Positions 9,167-18,981 of a stretch of 64,000 nt of DNA are shown one piece after another; position 1 is the stretch's first letter; the number at the start of each line of letters is the position of its first letter. Location: assembly GCA_947498505.1 (NCBI GenBank), contig CANMKG010000005.1:186001-250000 (forward strand), read 5' to 3'. The notes beneath the pieces are model-generated. The model did not search any database. It was not told the origin of the DNA and worked only from the letters and a program-made list of their open reading frames with translations. This DNA comes from an uncultured Maribacter sp. (GTDB lineage Bacteria > Bacteroidota > Bacteroidia > Flavobacteriales > Flavobacteriaceae). The position numbers were made by a program, and so were the translations under genes.

Positions 9167-9997
9167 ATGTTTTTGTCCATCGGGTTAGAATATGTTGATA
9201 CGGTTTTTCAGACTATTAAGGATAGCGATTTTGCCTCCTATACCATTGGTGGTATGAAGGTGCTTGCCATATTGTTTTTTCTAATCAACATCCTGAAAAA
9301 ATACTACGAAGGAGGGGCAAGTAGTGAGGGAGCTACTTGGGGATTGACACCAACCGAACTGATTAAAAACTTTGCGGTGGTCTTAGTGGTTATTTTTTCA
9401 ACGCAAGTATTAGATGCTTTCGATTCCATTTTGGTAGCTGTAGAGGGGCAGTACAGAGGTACGGCACCAGTTTTATTACCACTTGAATTGCAGGACATTG
9501 AAGTTGAAGAGGATTTAGGTCTTCTGGATGCGACCACAAAGGCTATGGGGATTCTATATGAATGGCTTACAACTCCATTCTTGGGAATCCGAATGATAGC
9601 CTTGGCCGCAGGGCTATTCCTATGGGTGTTGGATTTGTTCATTTATCCCATATTCTTGGCGGAACGTTACTTTTTGTTGGGCATCATGCAGGCCTTTTTC
9701 CCCTTGGTCATCAGTATGGCGGTTTTTGAGAAGTTTCGAGATATGGGGTATCGGTTTTTCAAACTATATGCTGCCGTGTATATGATAGTACCTGCGTTCT
9801 TTCTGGTCAATATTTTTGCGAACGAGCTCTATCAAGAAATTACGGAAAACTTTTGGCCTAGTCTTTTCGGAACCGATTTTGGAAGCGAACTTTTTGCACC
9901 GGTCATAGAACTGGCGGGAGTAGGCTTCATCATTCTCATAAAATTTAAACTGTATAAACGTGCGAGCACTTTTACTTTAAGATTGTTTGTAGACTAA
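9167..9997 (+). CDS. traJ: TraJ-like / VirB6-type polytopic membrane protein
   Basis: The 276-aa protein has five or six hydrophobic segments (about 25-43, 63-85, 140-165, 170-190, 205-225, 243-260), the VirB6/TrbL-like pattern of TraJ in Bacteroidetes elements. It is an inner-membrane channel component. It starts 11 nt after the TraI-like gene and ends 10 nt before traK. Confidence 0.8.
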   Translation: MFLSIGLEYVDTVFQTIKDSDFASYTIGGMKVLAILFFLINILKKYYEGGASSEGATWGLTPTELIKNFAVVLVVIFSTQVLDAFDSILVAVEGQYRGTAPVLLPLELQDIEVEEDLGLLDATTKAMGILYEWLTTPFLGIRMIALAAGLFLWVLDLFIYPIFLAERYFLLGIMQAFFPLVISMAVFEKFRDMGYRFFKLYAAVYMIVPAFFLVNIFANELYQEITENFWPSLFGTDFGSELFAPVIELAGVGFIILIKFKLYKRASTFTLRLFVD

Positions 9998-10007
9998 ACG
10001 AAGCGCA

Positions 10008-10631
10008 ATGAAAGACAAAATCACATCCTATAAGAATATTTACAGCGTATTGAAAATAAATCGTTTCATCGTCTTGGCCGTAGTCGCGGCCTGTTTATTG
10101 ACCTGTATTTTTTCGATGCTAACAGTATTCCGATTCAACCGCAGTATGCTCAACAGCACGTTTGCTGTGAATACCGATGGTTCAATTATTCCACTAAAAT
10201 TGGTGTCGCAAAAAGAGAATATGGAGGTCGAGGCGCTTTCACATCTCGACTTATTTCACCAATACTTCTATGGAATCGATGAAAGTAACTACGAGAAAAA
10301 TCTAGAGAAAGCTTTGTGGTTGGGAGACAGTACCGTTGATAATGTTTATCGGCAGAAAAAAGCGGATGGTGTTTATAATAGGTTACTTCAGTATTCTCTG
10401 GTTCAAAAGGTTATTTCCGTAAATACAGAATTGACTTTAACTTCAAAAACGACGTCATTTCGGACCGAAGTTATTTTTGAAATCAATAGAGGATCTATTG
10501 TTGACAGGTATCAATTAATTACGACTGGAAACTTGATACCTGTGGATAGGAACTTTCCGAACAATACCCATGGTTTATTGATTGCTAATTTTTTTGAAAA
10601 CTCACTTAGAAAACTCCACAATCAACAATAA
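10008..10631 (+). CDS. traK: TraK-like / VirB8-type protein
   Basis: The 207-aa bitopic protein has one transmembrane helix at about residues 19-40 and a periplasmic NTF2-like domain, the VirB8 architecture. Size and position between TraJ and TraM fit TraK of CTnDOT-type elements. It should nucleate inner-membrane channel assembly. Confidence 0.82.
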   Translation: MKDKITSYKNIYSVLKINRFIVLAVVAACLLTCIFSMLTVFRFNRSMLNSTFAVNTDGSIIPLKLVSQKENMEVEALSHLDLFHQYFYGIDESNYEKNLEKALWLGDSTVDNVYRQKKADGVYNRLLQYSLVQKVISVNTELTLTSKTTSFRTEVIFEINRGSIVDRYQLITTGNLIPVDRNFPNNTHGLLIANFFENSLRKLHNQQ

Positions 10632-10637
10632 ATTCAG

Positions 10638-11564
10638 ATGAAACTAGATAGAAACAAAATAATATTTATTGGGGTAATAGCTTCAGTGGCCATCTTCATT
10701 GTCGGTTATGCAATATTTGTAATGGGCGATGGGGAAGAATCAGAAACTGAATTGACCCAACCTGTTGTGCCGGAACTGAAAGAAGAACAAAAGGAGTATT
10801 CCTCTAAAATGGATGCTATCAATGATTTAAAGGAGGTACGTGAATCCAATGCCCCAAGTATTTATGACGAATCCCTTTTGGATTCTACAGGATTCTACGA
10901 CCCATCATTTCAAGAAAAGGAACGGCAGCGAATTGTCGACAGTATTTATTCAGAAGGAAGGATAAACTATGAATCAGGTGATTATAGAAATACGGCCAGT
11001 AACAAGTCTGCTATGGTAGGAAACAAGACAATTAAAGATCAACATGAAGACTCTCCTATTGATTTTAGTAAGGCACATCAAGATTTTTTTGACTTTGAGC
11101 ACAAACCCATTTCCATGGCTGTTTCCGAACAAACAAACGGCAAAACAGATGCCTTTATAGCGGTTGAGGTCAATGGTGAACAAACGGTAAAAAACGATAG
11201 TAGATTGGAATTACGATTGGCAGTAGATGCTTTGATTGGCGGGGATTCCATTCCAAGGAATTCTTTGGTTTACGGTTTTGTTAGTTTCAAGGCAAATCGG
11301 GTATTCATCAACATCACGAACATCAATCACAATCCGGTTGATTTGAAAGCTTTCGATTTGTTGGATGGCAATGAGGGAATCTACGTTAAAAATAGCTTTA
11401 CAGCTGAGGCTAGGGGTGAAGTCTTGGATGATATTGTTCAAGACATCAATATCCCAGGTGTTCCTCAAGTAGGCGGAATCAAACAAGTATTTCGCCGAAA
11501 CAACCGCAATGTGAAAGTTACCATTTACAATCAATATCAGCTCATTTTAAAACCTAATCCATGA
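10638..11564 (+). CDS. traM: TraM-like / VirB10-type conjugative transposon protein
   Basis: The 308-aa protein has one transmembrane helix near the N-terminus (about 8-28), a long acidic, low-complexity periplasmic linker (30-160) and a C-terminal beta-rich VirB10/TrbI-like domain. It bridges inner and outer membranes in the transfer channel. It is shorter than many TraM proteins (often above 400 aa), mainly in the linker. Its stop overlaps the traN start (ATGA). Confidence 0.82.
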   Translation: MKLDRNKIIFIGVIASVAIFIVGYAIFVMGDGEESETELTQPVVPELKEEQKEYSSKMDAINDLKEVRESNAPSIYDESLLDSTGFYDPSFQEKERQRIVDSIYSEGRINYESGDYRNTASNKSAMVGNKTIKDQHEDSPIDFSKAHQDFFDFEHKPISMAVSEQTNGKTDAFIAVEVNGEQTVKNDSRLELRLAVDALIGGDSIPRNSLVYGFVSFKANRVFINITNINHNPVDLKAFDLLDGNEGIYVKNSFTAEARGEVLDDIVQDINIPGVPQVGGIKQVFRRNNRNVKVTIYNQYQLILKPNP

Positions 11565-12388
11565 AAACAATGCTATTCATTATTTCAATGCTGTTTTTGG
11601 GTGTTATAAACGCCCAAGAGTTAAAAACTTTATTTACCAATGAAAATAATGCTGTGGCCCTATTCTTTCCTGATGAAATTCAGCAGGCAGTGGTAGGGTC
11701 GCCGAACTTTACTTTTAGTTATAACAAGGAAAATCCACAGCACGTAGGTTTATTGCAGGGTGTTAAGGGTACTGACAGTAATTTACTAGTTATAACTTCA
11801 TCGGATGAGGTTTTCTCCTATATTCTCAAGTATCGCAAATCTTTGGATACTTTAACGCATTTCGTCGGCAAGCAAGAGCGAATAGGATTGGAAAAGTCCG
11901 TTAGTATAACAGCTCTTAAAAATAGGATGCTAGTAAAGACTAATCCTGTGTTTTCTCAACCTTCAAAAGTGGACTCCAACTATCGAGTGCAGTACTTTGA
12001 AAAATTCAGTAGTTATCATTTGAAACATAATCAAAATAGTTTAAAGAAAAAGCGAAAGAAAGGAGTTGTAATGTGCCTCAAAGATTTAGTCTATGACCGA
12101 ACTGAGGTATATGCCATCATTGAAATCAAGAACAGATCAAAGATTGATTTTGAGATTGACTATTTAAAAATGTTTAAAGTCAATGGAAATAGAAGACGAA
12201 AATCATCCTATCAAAAGATAGAAATGAAACCCATTTACAGACATAATCCCCCAAAAATAATAGAAGAAGGGGAGAGTCGAACCTTCGTATTAACCACTCC
12301 CAAATTTACCTTCGGCGATAAGGAAAAATTACTATTGGAACTCAAAGAGACTAGAGGAAATAGATTACTACAATTGGTCTATGATTAA
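11561..12388 (+). CDS. traN: TraN-like / VirB9-type protein (DUF4138)
   Basis: The 275-aa protein has a signal peptide (to about residue 18) and a beta-rich body with the N-terminal FFPDEIQQAVVGSPNF pattern of DUF4138 TraN. In CTnDOT-type systems TraN is the outer-membrane/periplasmic VirB9-like partner of TraM. It is the last gene of the + strand tra operon visible here. TraO, TraP and TraQ equivalents are not found downstream, so the operon is minimal or ends here. Confidence 0.8.
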   Translation: MKTMLFIISMLFLGVINAQELKTLFTNENNAVALFFPDEIQQAVVGSPNFTFSYNKENPQHVGLLQGVKGTDSNLLVITSSDEVFSYILKYRKSLDTLTHFVGKQERIGLEKSVSITALKNRMLVKTNPVFSQPSKVDSNYRVQYFEKFSSYHLKHNQNSLKKKRKKGVVMCLKDLVYDRTEVYAIIEIKNRSKIDFEIDYLKMFKVNGNRRRKSSYQKIEMKPIYRHNPPKIIEEGESRTFVLTTPKFTFGDKEKLLLELKETRGNRLLQLVYD

Positions 12389-12584
12389 CATCCAAAGAAT
12401 CATTCCTTTAGAAATGATAAGAATTCATTTGACTTTTTGTGCTATTTATGTTCAAGTATAGTAAATTAAATCTAGGCCTCCCTAACAATTAAACAATAAG
12501 TGAAATTTGAATGTAAGGTAATCTATAATGTCTTTAAAAGGACATATAATCTAAAAACTGTACTGAGCCCTCTAAGGTATTCAA
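12389..12584. other. Intergenic gap between convergent genes
   Basis: An AT-rich spacer between traN (+) and the small secreted protein (-). I see no gene and no clear terminator hairpin. Confidence 0.3.
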
Positions 12585-12989
12585 CTAATTCCAGGTTTGT
12601 CTAATTTCGTGTGCTTGGTTTTCGGAAAATTCAAATATATATTGAATTCCTGCAGACGAGGAAGCATATGTTAATTGACATACTCTCACCCCTGCATCTA
12701 AAACTAAATTTGGACTATTTGGGTCATAACTATTTACGGAGGTAATGTTCATGATTTGCGCGGCTGCACAGGCAACCTTCGATACAGTTGGCTCAGGGAC
12801 GAAACACGCTGCATTTGCCGCAATATCTGCAACCAAAATAACAATTTTGCATCCGTCTTCTACATCACCGGATTGTAGTTCTTGTAAAAATATTTCTTTA
12901 AAGCTTGTTTGCTCTTGTGCATTTACACTATTGATCGTTATCGAAGAAAATAGGATAATGTTAAGTGAAAAGTATACCGTTGATTTCAT
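12585..12989 (-). CDS. Small secreted Cys-containing protein, unknown
   Basis: The 134-aa protein has a clear signal peptide (to about residue 24, NAQEQ) and four Cys in the mature part, including a pair in an Ala-rich segment near residues 62-75. That suggests disulphides or a small periplasmic fold. I do not recognise the family. It lies on the same strand just downstream of the PDZ-protein gene and among transfer genes, so a role at the cell surface during mating is possible but unproven. Confidence 0.6.
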   Translation of the reverse strand: MKSTVYFSLNIILFSSITINSVNAQEQTSFKEIFLQELQSGDVEDGCKIVILVADIAANAACFVPEPTVSKVACAAAQIMNITSVNSYDPNSPNLVLDAGVRVCQLTYASSSAGIQYIFEFSENQAHEIRQTWN

Positions 12990-13062
12990 GGAGGGCTAGT
13001 TCAAACTGATTAAATATTTTTATAAAGTACCATTCAAAGCATTATTGATAATTGATTTTTAT

Positions 13063-14760
13063 TTAATTACTACTAATTTTAATTTCCGTTCCTAGGTGTG
13101 GGCCATATAATTTTCTGGTTAGCAAAATAACCTCTTCTCCGGGATTCCTATCCTTTAGTTTTAGCTTGAAGTCATCGTTGGTTGTAATTGGTACTCCGTC
13201 AATGAATGTGATAATCATACCCGGCTGAATACCAGATAAATGTGCGGGACCACCTTTAGCAACAAGTACAGGAACCACACCCTTACTATATCCTGTTGGA
13301 ATTGGCCTACCCCAATTATCAGTTCCAAAAACTTGATAAGAAGTTTCTAAGGTTAGCATAAATCCGAAATATGGTTGATGTTTAAGTCTTTGAGCAATAA
13401 AGGGAATCCTCTCTGTAAGTGTTCTTTGAACTGAGATTGTTTTTGATTGTAACCAGTCTTTTCTTTTTGATATTTCAATATTGCTCGTAATAGTACTTCT
13501 AAACGAGTTTGACCCAGTCCCCGTATTTGATCCCCATCTTACGCCCTTTGCAACAAAACCAATATAGTCCTGCGCAGCTAAAGAGGCTAAGGCCCCAGCT
13601 ATATCTGTCTCTAGGTTTGGGTCATTTTCTTCAATAGCTTTTGCATAACTTAGATGGAGATTACTTAAACTATCTTTACCATCATTTGCCGCATTGATAG
13701 CGGCAATTTTATGATTATTAATGACTTCGTTCTTATTAATAACTGGAAAGAAATTGTTTTCGAAATTATCGATCATACTATCATCTGCGTCAAATATTTC
13801 AATTTTAGTTCCTTCCAAACTATTATCGTTGACCTGATTGTTAACTTGCTGATTAATGGAGGTACGAATGCTTTTTCTTCTTTGTCCAAATCCTAAAACT
13901 GACCAACCACTTGATTTTTTCTTTTGTAAACTTTTTTGTGATTCTTCAAGCACATGATTAATAATTTGACTAGCATCAAATTGAGCTGAAATTGTGCTGG
14001 TTTTAGCATCTCTGAATTTATATGAAGCTACAATTTCAAATTGTTTTTGAAGTATTTTGTTCTGGGTATATAAATCAGGATTTCTGATTGATATTGTCGT
14101 TAAGATATTATCTCCGACAAAAAAATCACCAGTATATTTTTTCCCTGAAATATACTCATCGTCAACGTTCAAGGTAACTTCTAAACTATTTAATGAAACT
14201 TTCTCAGCTGCATAATTGGCAAACTTAGCAATTTTTGCCTGTTGGTTATTATAATCATTAACATATTGGTCATAAATACTCTTCATAGTATTCTTAAATC
14301 CTGGATAGTTGATTGCTTCCCAACTATTCCAAGTCCAATCGTCAAATTTAATGGGCAGCGGCTCAGGAAAAAACCTAGTTAATTGTAGACCTACTGAAGC
14401 ATCATACAGTACAGGGATTTCAGATTTTAAAGGAAGCTCTAAATGATAAGTTATTGGAATGGTAATTGACCTTGCTGGAACGTCATCCCCAAGATATGCA
14501 TCGTAGCTAATACCATCATCGCCAGAATATTTTATATTGGCAAAATCTATTTTAACGGTTGGTAAGATAAAAACTCTTCCAGAGGAGCCCGATGCAGTAT
14601 GTTGAATAAAACCTTTAGAATTAAAATGCTTAAGACTGCCAGTTGGACCTTGCAAAAGAAAATCTTTGATATCAAACTTTTTTGAGTTTGGAAGTATTTG
14701 GGTAAAAGCATTTTGAACAAAAAGCACAGTAATAATGCTTACGAATAGTAGTTTTTTCAT
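13063..14760 (-). CDS. Secreted protein with C-terminal PDZ domain
   Basis: The frame is open from 14871, but I choose the ATG at 14760 because it gives a standard signal peptide (MKKLLFVSIITVLF..., ending FTQ). The mature protein (about 545 aa) has a long unrecognised beta/helical region and a PDZ domain at about 480-560 with VAKGGPAHLSGIQPGMII. No protease triad is visible, so this is probably a periplasmic scaffold rather than a DegP-type enzyme. It lies between tra genes and the PLD-like gene. Confidence 0.7.
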   Translation of the reverse strand: MKKLLFVSIITVLFVQNAFTQILPNSKKFDIKDFLLQGPTGSLKHFNSKGFIQHTASGSSGRVFILPTVKIDFANIKYSGDDGISYDAYLGDDVPARSITIPITYHLELPLKSEIPVLYDASVGLQLTRFFPEPLPIKFDDWTWNSWEAINYPGFKNTMKSIYDQYVNDYNNQQAKIAKFANYAAEKVSLNSLEVTLNVDDEYISGKKYTGDFFVGDNILTTISIRNPDLYTQNKILQKQFEIVASYKFRDAKTSTISAQFDASQIINHVLEESQKSLQKKKSSGWSVLGFGQRRKSIRTSINQQVNNQVNDNSLEGTKIEIFDADDSMIDNFENNFFPVINKNEVINNHKIAAINAANDGKDSLSNLHLSYAKAIEENDPNLETDIAGALASLAAQDYIGFVAKGVRWGSNTGTGSNSFRSTITSNIEISKRKDWLQSKTISVQRTLTERIPFIAQRLKHQPYFGFMLTLETSYQVFGTDNWGRPIPTGYSKGVVPVLVAKGGPAHLSGIQPGMIITFIDGVPITTNDDFKLKLKDRNPGEEVILLTRKLYGPHLGTEIKISSN

Positions 14761-14951
14761 TTCGGTTGTTGTTTTGATTAAGCAAAGGGGGAATACCAAA
14801 ATATAAAAAATATGTGAAATTTCTTTCAAAATAAAAAAAGTAAAGTGTGCGTAATTCTTTAAACTCGACACTATTAATAATCTTTTCTAATTTCCAAAGA
14901 AATTTATGCAATTTTAAAAATTCCTGAAATATGGGTCTGAGTAGAAGAAGT

Positions 14952-15737
14952 TTAGCTTATTGGTTCATGATAAATCGATTTGCCCCAATCTTCAATTCCA
15001 AAAAAAGCCAAATCCGGATGGTCGTACAAGGCATCGAATTCTTCTTCAATTTTCCGAACCACTTCGATATCGGTAACCCGAATCCTAGTTTCGTAATTGT
15101 ATTTAGTACCACTTTCAGTAAAGTTCAAAGAACCCAAATAAGCCGTATGGCCATCGATAATATAGATTTTACCATGGATAAATAAATCGTTTATCCGAGA
15201 AGAGTCTGGAGCCACAAATACTTTGAATGGAAAAAGCGGTGAATAGGTGTAAGAATAAATTTTTGTACTCTTAGCCTTTCTTCTAGCATATCTGTAACTT
15301 AAAAAAAGCAAGAAGGCCATTCCAAAAGCAAAGATATAAGTTGAGTTGTACGAAGTAAGGAATAGAATGACCAAGAGTATGGTTAAAGCAATACTCTCGG
15401 TCATTAAAGCTTTCTGAGTAAATAGCCATCTTTTTCTGACTCTGTTGGCCTCCTCATCTAAGTGTCGGTTCTGCACAACCAACGGTTCAATACTCTTCTC
15501 TTGCCTATAGTTTCTACCGTCAAATTTATCCGAAGTTATCAATGCTACCTTTATCCCCTTCTTATGTAGCCAAACCAATTCATCTACCATTTTGGGAGAT
15601 AGGTAGGGGGAAGAAATTTTCACTGAACGTTGGGCGTTTCCGATTTCCTTCAGCAACTTGGTACCAGCTCCGGTACCCATGTAAATATCACATTTTGCCT
15701 GATTGAACCACACGATTTTAGGGCTTTGGTTGACCAT
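14952..15737 (-). CDS. PLD-like (HKD family) membrane protein
   Basis: The 261-aa protein has a C-terminal phospholipase D motif, H188-x-K190 in IHGKIYIIDG, followed by LGSLNFT. The N-terminal half (SSPYLSPKMVDELVWLHKKGIKVALITS) has the other PLD half-domain strand pattern but no clear second HKD. Two hydrophobic segments (about 115-148) interrupt the domain and imply membrane attachment. PLD proteins act as nucleases or phospholipid hydrolases. Here it sits 73 nt downstream of the coupling-protein gene on the same strand, so a role in transfer or entry exclusion is possible. Confidence 0.75.
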   Translation of the reverse strand: MVNQSPKIVWFNQAKCDIYMGTGAGTKLLKEIGNAQRSVKISSPYLSPKMVDELVWLHKKGIKVALITSDKFDGRNYRQEKSIEPLVVQNRHLDEEANRVRKRWLFTQKALMTESIALTILLVILFLTSYNSTYIFAFGMAFLLFLSYRYARRKAKSTKIYSYTYSPLFPFKVFVAPDSSRINDLFIHGKIYIIDGHTAYLGSLNFTESGTKYNYETRIRVTDIEVVRKIEEEFDALYDHPDLAFFGIEDWGKSIYHEPIS

Positions 15738-15810
15738 TAAATATACGAAATTTCAAGGTCAGATTGAAGTATATTTCATCTTGTTTTGCTTGTATTGGCT
15801 CCAATTCGCT

Positions 15811-17391
15811 TTATGGGAATAGCCTTCGAACTTCTAGATGTATTCGTTGAAAATTAGCTTTGATTTCTGCGTTGTTGTGTGCCAAGACTGGCTCGGGAAG
15901 TTCCCGTTTTATCTCGGGTCTTTCGAACCTGACCCGTTTATCTTTTCCATCGGCAAAGGCTATAAATTCACCGCGTTTCAATCGGAAGAAAACATCTGCG
16001 CGTATTTTGCTGACATCTTTTTCCCCCTTGGTGATTCTTGCATCAAAATTCCAATTGCTGCTCTTGCTGACACTGCGAGTTGGCTGTTTGATAATTTCAA
16101 AAAAACGTTCGTAATATTTTGCCGTATCGGGGTCGTTGGCTTTCCCAAAGAACTGATAGGAGAGATTGCTCAATATGGCCTTACTGGCCTTGTCCCCATA
16201 CATCAAATCATTTTGAATCTTATCTTGGAGTACATAGACTGTCGCAATATCATAGCTTCTTAAGGTAGCAGGAATACGTTGCATGTTCAATAGACGAAAA
16301 GTGGATGCCTCCTCGGCAAGCAAGAAGGATGATAAACGATTGCGAACACTCATTTGTTTGGTAACGGTGTGAATAATGGTTGCAATTACAGGGGAGTAGG
16401 CTGTATCGAACTTTGGATTATTTACGATGGAGATTACCGACGGATGATCCGGATTATTAACATCCAACGGAATTTCATCTGCAGAGAGGGCCATAAAAAT
16501 ACGTTGGGTACTGATTTTTTTAAGTGCATTGGCCAAGGTACTCATCACCCCGGCTGTTTGTCGTTCTGAATCGATTCCGGAAATAAATGCATCTGCCATG
16601 GCTTTTGAAGTAAAGTCCGAACTGAGAAAGGATACGAGTTGCTCGGTATCCATATATTGGTAGGTCGCAATGAGATGCGGTAGGGTACAGTAATCTGGAT
16701 GTGCCGTTTTAAGCCGCCATATCAATCCGCCCAAAAGGCCTTCAACGGCATCGTTGAAAAACTTGGAAGATCCCGAGGCGACCGATTCTTTTTGCTCCAA
16801 TAAGTTCTCCAAGAGTACCCGCGATATTTCATTTACGCTTTCCTCATCTACCATGTAACGAGGGGCAATGGGATTTACGCGTTTATAGATATCGCCAAAG
16901 GAAACGATGTGAAACGGCATTTTTGGATTTTGGAATAGGGGATAGGCCATTTCGGTAATCTCAAAATCCTTATAGTCATGAATGACCCCACAAAATGCAT
17001 GGGTATTGAAATGTTTGAGAAAATTGAAGACAACGGATTCCGTTTTACCGCTTCCCGCAGATCCAATAATCGATACACCCCTACGGATGTTTTTCATGTT
17101 TAGCACACCATTCCGAAGCTGAAATTTGGCGTGGTATTTTTTAGGCATGTTGGTAGTCTCGCTTTCCACTAAAGCGGCATAACTAACCATGCTGATGGCA
17201 TACAATGGTAAAATCCATTTTAAACAAAAAAATAGACCATACTGAAAGCTGTTTCCCAAACAACCCACAATACCCAAATACAAGAATATCACAGCAAGAC
17301 TAACAAAAGAATAGCGGCAATAGCGATGCATCAGGAGTATCAATCCGGAAGCGGAAACATAATATAGCAGGATGACCGAAAGGATATGCAT
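15811..17391 (-). CDS. VirD4-type coupling protein (T4CP)
   Basis: The 526-aa protein starts with two or three transmembrane helices (residues 1-75), then Walker A GSAGSGKT at 110-117 and a TraD/TraG-type motor region. It matches the coupling protein of Bacteroidetes conjugative elements (often called MobC or TraG), though it is somewhat shorter than the usual 600-670 aa. It should recruit the relaxase-DNA complex to the channel. The relaxase gene lies 6 nt upstream, so both are co-transcribed. Confidence 0.88.
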   Translation of the reverse strand: MHILSVILLYYVSASGLILLMHRYCRYSFVSLAVIFLYLGIVGCLGNSFQYGLFFCLKWILPLYAISMVSYAALVESETTNMPKKYHAKFQLRNGVLNMKNIRRGVSIIGSAGSGKTESVVFNFLKHFNTHAFCGVIHDYKDFEITEMAYPLFQNPKMPFHIVSFGDIYKRVNPIAPRYMVDEESVNEISRVLLENLLEQKESVASGSSKFFNDAVEGLLGGLIWRLKTAHPDYCTLPHLIATYQYMDTEQLVSFLSSDFTSKAMADAFISGIDSERQTAGVMSTLANALKKISTQRIFMALSADEIPLDVNNPDHPSVISIVNNPKFDTAYSPVIATIIHTVTKQMSVRNRLSSFLLAEEASTFRLLNMQRIPATLRSYDIATVYVLQDKIQNDLMYGDKASKAILSNLSYQFFGKANDPDTAKYYERFFEIIKQPTRSVSKSSNWNFDARITKGEKDVSKIRADVFFRLKRGEFIAFADGKDKRVRFERPEIKRELPEPVLAHNNAEIKANFQRIHLEVRRLFP

Positions 17392-17397
17392 AAGCTG

Positions 17398-18423
17398 TTA
17401 AATACCTATTGAACTTGATGATCGGGCCAAGTCCATGGCCTTTTTGAACTGTTTGATAGTTTTAAGGGCCATTTGAACTTTATTCGTAGGAATGTTTACC
17501 TGTGGAACCCGTACCCCAGCTTTACCTAGTATTTTGAATGCTGCACTACGCTCGTTGGTGGGGAGTCCAAGTAGGTGTGCGAAATATTGATGGGGATCTT
17601 TGATATAGGTTTTTCTAGCATCGTAGGTTTCCACAAAATTTCTTTTGTAGTTGAATAGCGTATCAAAGGTCTTTTCAGCCCTTTTATAAAATAGGTTACG
17701 GTTAAAACCTCGTTTGACCATTTTGCCGTTTAACTTGCTTTCTGATTCCATGTATTTGCTGCCAGGGGATAAGCTATACCGATTACTGGCATCTTTTCTG
17801 CTCACGATAATATGAACATGGGTTTGGAAACCTGGCTTTTTCATTCCCTGTTCAATGGGCCTTCCCTCTATTTTATGGGGCATTTCAGTTTTGAGGCTTT
17901 CAACTTTTTTTGTCTTTAATGAAATATTACCAGAAAGTTCCCCCCGCTGTATTTTACGGATTTCATTTTCAAGTCTTACGATTTGAGCACGGTAGGGCTG
18001 ATTTTCTCGAACCTCTCGGTCAAAACCTTTGAAGGTTCGTTCGTGTTCAATTTTTGCGAAGTATTTAATGTCTTCTACTTTAACCGGTTGGTCGCGATGA
18101 AATGAAGCCGCATAATCCTTCATGACCTCCCTCACGTACTTCTTTAGTTGTTCAGGATCGTTGTTGATGGCCTTCAGCTCCTGTTGGCTCGGATTGATTG
18201 TCAAGGAATAAAACTTCGGTTCTACTTTTTTAAGTTTGGCCGTATTCCCGTCAATCTCTTTAACAACCTGTTCCGGTGGAATATGGTCATTCTTTTGATT
18301 AAAAAATGGTTCTTGCATCTCAGGCAAGATGCCCTCATTTTCTTTTTCCAAATAATCTACAAAATCAGAAGCGCTCTGGGAAAAGTTGTTATTTAAATGC
18401 TGTTTAGTAATACTGATGTACAT
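17398..18423 (-). CDS. Relaxase / mobilisation protein (DUF5712-like)
   Basis: The 341-aa protein has a central HVHIIVSRKD (about residue 208), the two-His metal motif expected of HUH-type relaxases, and near its start a YISITKQ segment with a candidate Tyr. The basic, helical remainder fits DNA binding. It is flanked by BfmA (3 nt upstream) and the coupling protein (downstream), the standard mob order in Flavobacteria. It should nick the element at oriT and stay bound to the 5' end. Confidence 0.8.
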   Translation of the reverse strand: MYISITKQHLNNNFSQSASDFVDYLEKENEGILPEMQEPFFNQKNDHIPPEQVVKEIDGNTAKLKKVEPKFYSLTINPSQQELKAINNDPEQLKKYVREVMKDYAASFHRDQPVKVEDIKYFAKIEHERTFKGFDREVRENQPYRAQIVRLENEIRKIQRGELSGNISLKTKKVESLKTEMPHKIEGRPIEQGMKKPGFQTHVHIIVSRKDASNRYSLSPGSKYMESESKLNGKMVKRGFNRNLFYKRAEKTFDTLFNYKRNFVETYDARKTYIKDPHQYFAHLLGLPTNERSAAFKILGKAGVRVPQVNIPTNKVQMALKTIKQFKKAMDLARSSSSIGI

Positions 18424-18426
18424 AAC

Positions 18427-18981
18427 TCAGACTGTTTCAAGTGATGCTTTCAAATGATTGAATTCTTTTCGCTTCATATTCAAATGCAATTTTGATCTGC
18501 CGAAACTTGATTTAGTTACTTCCACCTTTTCTAGGGTTTCCATAAACTGTTGCTGCAGCTGTTCGAGATTTTGCTTCATTACGGTGTTCTCTTTCTGAAG
18601 TTCTATGGTTTCAAAAGCGGATTTAAAGAAAGCATCATCTTTAATGGGCATGTCTTGTTTGTTGGATGAAAGTGATTTTTTTTGCTTGTTATTTTGTGGT
18701 GCGTGTTCAAAGAGTAATTCCATCATAGCTCTAGTGGGTGTTATCCCGCGCTTATCCATCTCTTTCATAATCGCCGCCATCCCATTGAACCTTTTTTTTA
18801 TGAGATTCTCCAAAGTTCTGGCTGTTGGTCCGAAGCGTTCTTTTGGCGAAATCTCATTGTAATAGAAAAAATCTAGCATTGTTTGTAATGCCTCAGAGTG
18901 GGTTTTAAATAACCTTTTGGAAAACTTCTGAAACGTTCTAGCCGTTGGTGTCTTGAAACGTATGTTGCTAAATGTTTTCAA
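18427..18981 (-). CDS. BfmA/BtgA family mobilisation accessory protein
   Basis: The 184-aa basic protein begins with a ribbon-helix-helix-like segment (RFKTPTARTFQKFSKR...SEALQTMLDFF) and ends with a coiled coil (about 125-175). This is the BfmA/BtgA pattern, an accessory DNA-binding protein that works with the relaxase at oriT. It is the first gene of the mob operon, directly downstream of the oriT-like region. Confidence 0.82.
   Translation of the reverse strand: MKTFSNIRFKTPTARTFQKFSKRLFKTHSEALQTMLDFFYYNEISPKERFGPTARTLENLIKKRFNGMAAIMKEMDKRGITPTRAMMELLFEHAPQNNKQKKSLSSNKQDMPIKDDAFFKSAFETIELQKENTVMKQNLEQLQQQFMETLEKVEVTKSSFGRSKLHLNMKRKEFNHLKASLETV

Noticed and set aside
12745-12999. An 84-codon + strand frame over the small secreted protein
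   Set aside because: The - strand frame has a clear signal peptide and Cys pattern; the + strand frame has none.
13711-13896. Short antisense frames inside the PDZ-protein gene and other large genes
   Set aside because: They are opposite-strand shadows of well supported coding sequences with no motifs of their own.
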